DNA from: Nitrosospira multiformis
GTDB lineage: Bacteria > Pseudomonadota > Gammaproteobacteria > Burkholderiales > Nitrosomonadaceae
Direction of reading: 5' to 3'
Assembly: GCA_017306155.1 (NCBI GenBank)
Contig: JAFKJB010000013.1
Coordinates: 1-64,000, forward strand
DNA length: 64,000 bases
The position numbers were made by a program, and so were the translations under genes. Shown piece by piece: positions 55,752 to 61,865 of the stretch. Within the stretch, counting starts at the first letter, position 1. Each line of letters starts with the position of its first letter. The notes below the pieces were generated by a model. It was given only the letters and a program-made list of their open reading frames with translations, had not been told where the DNA came from and ran no database searches.

Positions 55752-56951
55752 TTAGATATAAGGCGTCCACCAGCTGTCGCGGTGCCGGGACTTGAATGCG
55801 GCGAACCGCCGGCAGATCGGATAGAGCAGCGCGGTTATCACAACCCAGACAAGGTAAACAACTGGAAGGCTGAATCCCCACCAGGATGGAAATTCCCACG
55901 AAGAAGTCATGAATGAGCTGATATCGGCTCCCATTGCCAACGCAATGAGCAGGGCGAGCCCGTGAATAAAATACAGATGAATGAGATAGAAAAACAAGGG
56001 CACGCGCCCAAAGGTGATAAGAAAACGCCCCGCGCCGCCATGCGGTCCATGTGCCTCATGCCACCAGTCAAATGCAGATATCAATAGGAACATGAGTCCG
56101 AGCGTCATCAGCAGATAGAGCAGCGACGGCGGATATTTTGTCGCATTCAGGAAAGATAGCAGGGTAAATACCGAGGTTTCCTGCACAACCCATGGACCCG
56201 GATCACCATAGATATTCAGGGCCCGGAGAATGAGGAAGCCTGCGACAAGAATAACGCCGCATTCAAGCACTGCCTTTATTCTTGCCTTCGATGGCAGCAG
56301 CATGATCGGACCAAATGCGTAACCTGCGGCCATTACTCCGATCCAGGGAATGAGGGGATACACTACCGGGAAGTGGGGGATATGGAGCACACTCAACAGC
56401 CATCCTTTCCAGGTGAGCGAGCCGCCCGCTGTCTGAAAATCCTCAAGCCGTATGCCATCGAGCAGATTGTGAGTCAGGATCATGCCGATGCCAAAGCCGG
56501 CTATCGCCCATAGCGGCAGATAGACGAGGGCTGCCAGAGCAATCATCGACCAGCCCAGCGCCCAGATCACCTGCAAATCCATCAAGCTGTAATCCAGGTT
56601 GAAGAACCAGGCAAAACGCACCACTGTCAGCTCAAGAAATACCAGCCACAACCCCCGCAGGAGTAACCGTTTTGCCAGTTGTGAGCGCTGCATGCCTCTG
56701 GATGCAGACAGATAAGCGCTCGTGCCCGCCAGAAAGACAAATACCGGTGCGCACAGGTGAGTGATCCATCGTGTCAGGAAAATGGCGGGAGTGGTGCGGG
56801 CAAGATCCGTGGAGCTGAAATCCGCATCGGTGAAAAACCCGCGCACATGGTCGAGCGCCATGAGAACCATGACCAGCCCACGCATGAGGTCGATGGAGGT
56901 AATATAGGGTGGTGGGGTTGAGGAAGGTTTAGGGGGGGATTTATTGGGCAT
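55752..56951 (-). CDS. DUF1624 / HGSNAT-like membrane protein
   Basis: A ~399-residue protein with about ten hydrophobic segments. YITSIDLMRGLVMVLMALDH at the N terminus, containing the conserved Asp-His, and the FLTRWITHLCAPVFVFLAG motif place it in the DUF1624/heparan-alpha-glucosaminide acetyltransferase-related family, a relative of acyltransferase 3. The ATG at 56951 (MPNKSPP) seems the better start than one ten codons upstream. It may transfer acyl groups to a surface glycan; the substrate is not known. A second acyltransferase-type protein is at 39176. Confidence 0.88.
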   Translation of the reverse strand: MPNKSPPKPSSTPPPYITSIDLMRGLVMVLMALDHVRGFFTDADFSSTDLARTTPAIFLTRWITHLCAPVFVFLAGTSAYLSASRGMQRSQLAKRLLLRGLWLVFLELTVVRFAWFFNLDYSLMDLQVIWALGWSMIALAALVYLPLWAIAGFGIGMILTHNLLDGIRLEDFQTAGGSLTWKGWLLSVLHIPHFPVVYPLIPWIGVMAAGYAFGPIMLLPSKARIKAVLECGVILVAGFLILRALNIYGDPGPWVVQETSVFTLLSFLNATKYPPSLLYLLMTLGLMFLLISAFDWWHEAHGPHGGAGRFLITFGRVPLFFYLIHLYFIHGLALLIALAMGADISSFMTSSWEFPSWWGFSLPVVYLVWVVITALLYPICRRFAAFKSRHRDSWWTPYI

Positions 56952-57044
56952 GGCGAACGTTCCCCATTGTTTTCTCGTCAACTTACCGGAAGACCCGTAT
57001 CAAGATTTTTGGATATTGCGATCAGTGCCAGCAGCAGAAAACAT

Positions 57045-57299
57045 CTATTCATTCACCTCCTTCCACTTCGCCGCCGCGAGACAAGCCGCTTCCCGCAGAG
57101 TGGCGGCGCTGCTTCTGATTTCATCGCAATGGAGAGTGAAGCCAGCGCAAGATTGCGGTGTCGAGCGATTATAGATGGCCTGGTCACAGTATTCGCTTAA
57201 CCAGTCCAGTATCTCGGTATCCGAGAGATCACAGGGGGCAGGACGATGTTCGGTCCACGCTGCCATCCAGCTCATCCATCGTCCCACCCCGTTTCCCAT
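57045..57299 (-). CDS. Small accessory protein, 84 aa, likely phage-like
   Basis: A soluble protein with LSDTEILDWLSEYCDQAIYN, a central GFTLHCDEIRSSAATLREAA, and a short AAAKWKEVNE tail. I do not recognise the family, but the composition recalls small early-region proteins of prophages. GAGGGAGA precedes the start. It is the first gene downstream of the leftward promoter-operator region at 57527-57582, with a ~225-base leader that contains the hairpin at 57478-57519. Confidence 0.6.
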   Translation of the reverse strand: MGNGVGRWMSWMAAWTEHRPAPCDLSDTEILDWLSEYCDQAIYNRSTPQSCAGFTLHCDEIRSSAATLREAACLAAAKWKEVNE

Positions 57300-57477
57300 C
57301 ACGCTCTCCCTCGCTCTGCCATAGTTTGCCCTTTCAAGTCGGGCTCAAGTTCCGCGCCAGGCACGGCCTGGATATTTCTTTATGCCTTTCCCTTCCCTGA
57401 CCGCTTGTCTTTCGACGCCCTGAGGGTCTTAATCGATCGAGGCTATGCCTGAGGCAGGCTGCACGTCTGTTTCACGG

Positions 57478-57519
57478 ATGCTGCAACACCAGGACCGAGT
57501 AACTGCGGTGTTGCAGCAT
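57478..57519. repeat. Strong hairpin in the leader downstream of the leftward promoter
   Basis: ATGCTGCAACACC (57478-57490) and GGTGTTGCAGCAT (57507-57519) are perfect 13-base complements around a 16-base loop. It starts a few bases after the expected start point of the leftward promoter at 57527-57555. There is no T-run, so it is not a plain intrinsic terminator. Confidence 0.75.
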
Positions 57520-57526
57520 GGAGAGC

Positions 57527-57582
57527 ATATTACAAGTATTACTTGTAATTGTCAAGACATACTTGTAAACAAGTTTGCCTTG
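57527..57582 (-). promoter_or_regulatory. Leftward promoter with three tandem CAAG-N5-CTTG operators
   Basis: Three copies of CAAG-N5-CTTG at 57533-57545, 57553-57565 and 57570-57582. On the minus strand TTGACA (57550-57555), a 17-base spacer and TAATAT (57527-57532) form a near-consensus sigma-70 promoter. The first operator lies wholly inside the spacer and touches the -10 box, so bound repressor would block the polymerase. It matches the region at 59050-59112 in both site and geometry. The regulated gene is the 84-residue protein at 57045. Confidence 0.8.
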
Positions 57583-57620
57583 TTTACAAGTATGGAATGG
57601 AAGGAGGGTTGAGTTTTGAG

Positions 57621-57947
57621 TTAACGGCCGGGGACCCTGACGAAAGGAATTTCAGCCTGGCGCTCGTGCGTTCTGCCAGGGCCGAATTCCATCACATGAT
57701 CATCATGAAGGATGACTGAATAATCGACAGTATTCGGATAGGGTCCACTGAACAAGGACCAGGTGTGCCGACGATCGATATAGAGCAATGCCTCATAATC
57801 GCCGCTGCGCTGATAGCCGTCCGGATTACCCGCAATATTTATCACTTGTGCTTTTGTCATGCCTTCCCGGACGCCTGACATTTTTCCTGTGATGACACAC
57901 GAAGAAAGCACCAGCATACTGAACAAGGCAACAATAATATTTTTCAT
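57621..57947 (-). CDS. BamE/SmpA-like small lipoprotein
   Basis: A 108-residue exported lipoprotein: basic start, hydrophobic core, lipobox LSSC with C17. The mature part begins VITGKMSGVREGMTKAQVIN and continues with IAGNPDGYQRSGDYEALLYI, the 'G-M-T-x-x-Q-V' turn and small beta sheet typical of BamE/SmpA and related lipoproteins. It is probably not BamE itself (too short, unlinked). AGGAG precedes the ATG. It is the last gene of the minus-strand group behind the XRE repressor. Confidence 0.75.
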   Translation of the reverse strand: MKNIIVALFSMLVLSSCVITGKMSGVREGMTKAQVINIAGNPDGYQRSGDYEALLYIDRRHTWSLFSGPYPNTVDYSVILHDDHVMEFGPGRTHERQAEIPFVRVPGR

Positions 57948-58046
57948 ATGAGCTCCTGATCAATAAAAAAGGCGAAAAAAAAGAATAAGACATAAACTAT
58001 AAAATCAGTACATTATTTCATGCTAAATTTCAGCTTTCCGGATAAA

Positions 58047-58268
58047 TCAGCTCTCCAGTTCCCGGATAAGCAATGCGACTTCCGCTACTTCACCCAGCAC
58101 TTCCTTTACTGCCTGCTCAAGTGTATACCTCCTTTTTTCGAGTTCCCGCAATTCCTCGGGGAATTGCATAATATATTTGTCACGTTTTGCACGTGCCTTT
58201 TCTGAAACATGAAAAGCGAGCAGCATCTCCGTGCTGTCATACGGCAGTCTGTTTGCTAATGGTCTCAT
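58047..58268 (-). CDS. Small helical hypothetical protein, 73 aa
   Basis: A highly charged soluble protein that is probably one or two long helices (KRDKYIMQFPEELRELEKRR, TLEQAVKEVLGEVAEVALL). There is no known family and only a weak ribosome-binding site. It lies between the XRE repressor gene and the lipoprotein gene, all on the minus strand, so it could be transcribed with the repressor. Confidence 0.5.
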   Translation of the reverse strand: MRPLANRLPYDSTEMLLAFHVSEKARAKRDKYIMQFPEELRELEKRRYTLEQAVKEVLGEVAEVALLIRELES

Positions 58269-58482
58269 GATGGCAGGAGCGTTACTGGCATATCACTGGT
58301 CCAGATTATTGTAAGGCGCACCACTCTTCTATTGTTCCGATGATATTTACGAGTGGGCGACGGGAATATGTTTCGTATTTCCGTATATATATTTTCTTTT
58401 TATAAACATGCTACTACAGCATGGTCAGCCTCGGCGTCTGTCACTTTTGCGACGATCTGGTCCGTGCCTGGAAAACTGGCGT

Positions 58483-59037
58483 CTATCTGATTGCCGTCTT
58501 TCCTCTGACCTTCGTTCTACTCTCGGGCATCCGACGCGGAGGAAAAGCTGGAGGTGGATGAGGAGGCAGATCCGGTACCGGCAACGGTTTCAAATCTACC
58601 GAAGGGACCGCTTCAACCACTTCGGCAGATGTTTCGCCGACCAGGGCTTTGCTTATTGTTACCAGGCGGGCTGCATCTTCTTTCGACATGCGCCGCATTG
58701 CTTCGACAACCTGATCGATAAGCGCATCGTTCTCCGAAGCCGGTTTCTCAGCGATGCGGGGAGAAGTACCTCGGGTTCCACGTGCCAGATTCTCCGGCTG
58801 AGGCGATACAGTAGTATCAGGCACAGCCGGAACTTCCAGTGACATCCCGAAGTGCATCATCGCTGGAGGCAGCTTGAGCACTTCCGCGATCCTGTTCAGT
58901 CTTTTCCCGCGAGGCTGCGTAGCACCGGATTCCCACTGCTGAACCGCTTGCGGAGAGACGCCCACGAGCTCCGCCAGCTCCGACTGGTTCAGTTCAAGCT
59001 TTTCGCGCCCTTCGCGAATTATCCGCGCAATGTCCAT
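58483..59037 (-). CDS. XRE-family repressor (CI-like), 184 aa
   Basis: The N-terminal helix-turn-helix (MDIARIIREGREKLELNQSE, then LAELVGVSPQAVQQWESGATQP) is a typical Cro/CI-type DNA-binding domain. The remainder is a low-complexity linker and a helical part (ALIDQVVEAMRRMSKEDAAR), ending in a Pro-rich tail. No LexA-like Ser-Lys peptidase is seen, so cleavage control is unlikely. The ATG at 59037 is chosen; a TTG at 59052 also exists. The two operator clusters flanking the gene region (57533-57582 and 59050-59106) carry the same palindrome, and the nearer one starts 13 bases upstream of this start, which suggests it represses itself and both outward promoters. Confidence 0.88.
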   Translation of the reverse strand: MDIARIIREGREKLELNQSELAELVGVSPQAVQQWESGATQPRGKRLNRIAEVLKLPPAMMHFGMSLEVPAVPDTTVSPQPENLARGTRGTSPRIAEKPASENDALIDQVVEAMRRMSKEDAARLVTISKALVGETSAEVVEAVPSVDLKPLPVPDLPPHPPPAFPPRRMPESRTKVRGKTAIR

Positions 59038-59049
59038 GCCATCATAATA

Positions 59050-59112
59050 CAAGCAATTCTTGCACCCCGCTTACAAGTTTCCCTTGACATCTACAAGTAA
59101 AACTTGTAATAA
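59050..59112 (+). promoter_or_regulatory. Rightward promoter with three tandem CAAG-N5-CTTG operators
   Basis: Sites at 59050-59062, 59074-59086 and 59094-59106, centre-to-centre 24 and 20 bases. TTGACA (59084-59089), a 17-base spacer and TAATAA (59107-59112) form a rightward sigma-70 promoter. The third site fills the spacer right up to the -10 box, exactly as in the leftward region. The first site is adjacent to the repressor gene start. The layout resembles lambda-type operator regions with three sites. Confidence 0.8.
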
Positions 59113-59320
59113 TATCTTTCATTGGAAATCTTCAAGCAAAAAAGGTTCGCCCATCACAGTGGACCACAAAGCAATGCCACTTATCGTCGAACAAATGGCT
59201 CTGCACCCTGAATGACTACAGATGCACCGGGTGCCTATCAGCAACAACCTGTGGCACAGGCATTCACAAAGGACGGCTGCAATCATGGTGGAAAATTTTT
59301 AAGGAATCAGAGGGTAACCA

Positions 59321-59551
59321 ATGAGAACGGGTATCAGAAGATCAGACACCGAAAAGAACGGTATACGCTTGCCTCTTGAGCGTTGGGAGTATGGAAATCC
59401 AGAAGCGGTTGCAGAGCGCAGACAGGCCCGGTCATGCCATGGCTGCCGGCATGAATCGAAAATCCGGATGGGGTGGAATAACCTGGAGTTTTGTGAAAAA
59501 GGGCGAAAACACGGCATTCGTTGTACATTTTTTTCAAAAAAGGGAATATGA
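59321..59551 (+). CDS. Small cysteine-rich (possible zinc-binding) protein, 76 aa
   Basis: Basic protein with CHGC, then two single cysteines in LEFCEKGRKHGIRC, a spacing that could bind one zinc ion. Similar short Cys-motif proteins are common in prophage early regions. It has purine-rich sequence (AAGGAATCAGAGGG) ahead of the ATG. It is the first supported gene after the rightward promoter, and its stop is only three bases before the next gene. No family name can be given. Confidence 0.55.
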   Translation: MRTGIRRSDTEKNGIRLPLERWEYGNPEAVAERRQARSCHGCRHESKIRMGWNNLEFCEKGRKHGIRCTFFSKKGI

Positions 59552-59554
59552 AAA

Positions 59555-60079
59555 ATGAAGTTTAATGATCCGCAGCATGCATTGAGCTGGGCATATGAAA
59601 CCACTAGCCGTCCGATCGTAAAAATCTCATCCGTTAACGCAATGCGTGGAGCTGAAAGAGCAGGGGAGGGGGGCGCAAATGATGAATTGACCGCGTATGA
59701 TCTTCACGCGCAGGCAGCGCTGATTCTAAGTCTATGCAAGCGCATATTATCCGATCTGCATATGGCGTACATAAATGTTCAATTCGGCCGGGAAGCGAGC
59801 GGCTTCGATCTGCTCAGCCGGCACCTCGCTGCAAATTTTGGGACGGGAATCCACAATCGTAGAGGTATCGAGCAGATAATTCGCGCCTACTGCGGCCAAA
59901 AGATCGGGTTGCGTGAAATCAGGAAAACCATGGCCTGTGGAATGCTCAAGGCAGCCTCATTGCGTAATCGCGGCTATGATGCGCTCGATCTGCTTCATGA
60001 TCAGGCAATGGATATGCTGCAAAGGGAGATGGAAAGCCGCGGCCTGCTGCGGAACCCGCGGGTCAGTGAAATGGCGTAA
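59555..60079 (+). CDS. Hypothetical protein, phage-early-region-like, 174 aa
   Basis: A soluble helical protein (MKFNDPQHALSWAYETTSRP, SSVNAMRG, QAALILSLCKRILSDLHMAY, GIHNRRGIEQIIRAYCGQKI). The C-terminal half, with GQKIGLREIRKTMACG, looks like a DNA-binding helix-turn-helix. I cannot name the family. Its position at the end of the rightward transcript after a CI-like switch is where phages often place an antiterminator or late activator, but this is only positional inference. Confidence 0.65.
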   Translation: MKFNDPQHALSWAYETTSRPIVKISSVNAMRGAERAGEGGANDELTAYDLHAQAALILSLCKRILSDLHMAYINVQFGREASGFDLLSRHLAANFGTGIHNRRGIEQIIRAYCGQKIGLREIRKTMACGMLKAASLRNRGYDALDLLHDQAMDMLQREMESRGLLRNPRVSEMA

Positions 60080-60321
60080 TTAGACCAGACCAGAAGAAGA
60101 TCGAGCTGGTATGCCGTAAACTTCCTGCCCCGGCTCGATCCCGGTTCTGCGCCGATCCAGAATGGAGTTCTGTAACGGCTCTGTCTTTTTTCAGGTTGAG
60201 TACGCCACCGCACAGAATTAGTCTGCTGATTTATGCAATTCTCAAATGGTATGAACACGGACAGAACGGTGAGTACCGGATCTGTTTTATCACAGATAAT
60301 CTACCCTCGAAGAATTTACCT

Positions 60322-60612
60322 ATGAGAGAGAAGACGACTATCGTTTCAGTAGGAATGAGCGGACTCGTGATAGTAATGCTTGCGGGATGCGGTACCCGCA
60401 CCACCCAGGAAGACGTCAGATCCGTTGACTGGTATGAGGCGCATGCAACGGAACGAACTGCAAAGCTAAATGATTGCATGACCAATCCGCATACGCTGGA
60501 TGCAACGCCCGATTGTGTCAATGCGAGCCGTGCTGAAAATAACGTTAAAGCAACGACCAAGTGGGCTACGCCAGACGAAGGTGTCCGCACTGAGCCCACT
60601 ATAAGCAATTAG
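60322..60612 (+). CDS. EexN-family-like lipoprotein
   Basis: A 96-residue lipoprotein: start MREKTTI at ATG 60322, lipobox VMLAGC with C23. The mature part SVDWYEAHATERTAKLNDCM followed by ATPDCVNAS matches the EexN pattern (VDWY..H..ER..KL..C, then D..C.NA). EexN-type lipoproteins are encoded on conjugative plasmids and elements and are linked to entry exclusion. No conjugation genes are in the window, so it may be an orphan. A longer in-frame reading from 60196 has no signal peptide and is rejected. Confidence 0.75.
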   Translation: MREKTTIVSVGMSGLVIVMLAGCGTRTTQEDVRSVDWYEAHATERTAKLNDCMTNPHTLDATPDCVNASRAENNVKATTKWATPDEGVRTEPTISN

Positions 60613-61086
60613 CAATTAAGAACGAACAGGAGGATGCTGACTTCCCGCGATGTAAAGAAGGTACGAAGTAAGCGGAGGTTGGCTCGGATGCTGCCTGTAA
60701 GATTGCTGAACTATCGGCAACAAAGTGCTTTGATCGTACCACGGGAGGAACTGGTACGATTTTTGAGTTTGAGAACTACTACAGCGAATATTGTCGACCG
60801 AACCGCGCCACGCTCCAGTTTCCTTTCCGTGGTTTTCGAGAAATTCCTTGAAGCACTGTTAGCACTGTTCGTACGGGCTTTTATTGCCCCAGAGCGTCCC
60901 CCAGCCCTTCAAGGAAGCCCTGTGGTTCATAATCGAGATTTCCCGGGCAGGGTCTGTTAACATTTGTATTCCCCGGCATGCTGCTTGCCGTAACAGGTCA
61001 AGATAACTGGATCAAGAAGACAGTTCTTGGGCAAGGAGAAGGTCGGCTGCATAAATCCCGATTGCGCAGATGCTCAAGAGAGACGG
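60613..61086. other. Stretch without a supported gene
   Basis: About 470 bases. A 108-codon frame from 60634 has AGGAGG directly against its ATG, too close for normal use, and an unremarkable basic product. Other frames are antisense to the EEP gene at 61087. I see no RNA gene or clear terminator. Confidence 0.45.
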
Positions 61087-61773
61087 TCAGATTTCTATTA
61101 TGGCTTTCAAGGGCAGGTGATCCGATGCAATCCGTGCGAGGCCGCTGGTATGAGCTTCGAGGCTTTTCAGTCGGCGGCGGGGATGCACCCACAGACGGTC
61201 CAGCGCCATAAAAGGTTTTCGCGCGGGAAATGTGGCGCAATGAGGGGGACGCTTGAAGTGAGCGTGCAACCAGCGAAGAGGACGCCCCCACAGGAACCAC
61301 TCATTGAGATCGCCCATTAACACATAGGTCTCCGTAAGACGGATTTCAAACAGCCTGAGCAGGTGGCGCACCTGTTGCCGTCGTTCCCAAGGTCGCAGGC
61401 CGAGGTGGGTTGCAACCACATGCACTTGTCGTTCGTTCCAGGCAAGAGTGACATCAAGCGCCCCGCGCGGCTCCCGCCCCGGCAGGGTGAGATCTATCCG
61501 ATTTACCGCCACGACCGGAAGCCTCGTTAACAGGGCATTTCCATAATGGTGTGTTCGGCGTACCAGGGTTGGTCCGGCAATGGCGGTGAGGCCGGTCTTC
61601 GCTGCGAAATAATCCAGCAGGTCATGACCTTCAATCTGGTGATGCTCTACTTCCTGCAGAGCGACTATATCCGCATTCATCTCCTGCAGAACGTCTATGA
61701 TGCGGTCAGGCTTAAAGCGTCCATCGGCGCCGATGCAACCGTGTATATTGTAGGTGGCCAATGTCATTTGCAT
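61087..61773 (-). CDS. Endonuclease/exonuclease/phosphatase family protein (short)
   Basis: A 228-residue single-domain EEP protein. Motifs: TLATYNIHGCIGADG, ADIVALQEVE (catalytic Glu), VVATHLGLRPWERRQQ, LMGDLNEW (Asp-Asn pair) and ASDHLPLKAII (terminal Asp-His). It belongs to the branch often encoded beside phospholipase D/VTT proteins, as here (gene at 61866, same strand, upstream, ~90-base gap). A role in phospholipid or polyphosphate metabolism is plausible; substrate unknown. Confidence 0.9.
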   Translation of the reverse strand: MQMTLATYNIHGCIGADGRFKPDRIIDVLQEMNADIVALQEVEHHQIEGHDLLDYFAAKTGLTAIAGPTLVRRTHHYGNALLTRLPVVAVNRIDLTLPGREPRGALDVTLAWNERQVHVVATHLGLRPWERRQQVRHLLRLFEIRLTETYVLMGDLNEWFLWGRPLRWLHAHFKRPPHCATFPARKPFMALDRLWVHPRRRLKSLEAHTSGLARIASDHLPLKAIIEI

Positions 61774-61865
61774 AGAATTTCATGAATCCCCGTTTTTTTA
61801 TCCGAACAGGTGTTTAAACTGAAAGCTGCCGGGCTGAAAGCAGGGAGCCGGCGCCCGGGCAAGCT

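Noticed and set aside
59212-59379. 55-codon frame between the rightward promoter and the Cys-rich gene (possible cro-like gene)
   Set aside because: No helix-turn-helix pattern, overlaps the next gene in another frame, no ribosome-binding site.
60634-60960. 108-codon frame with AGGAGG next to its ATG
   Set aside because: The Shine-Dalgarno touches the ATG, the product is basic and featureless, and no family is recognised.
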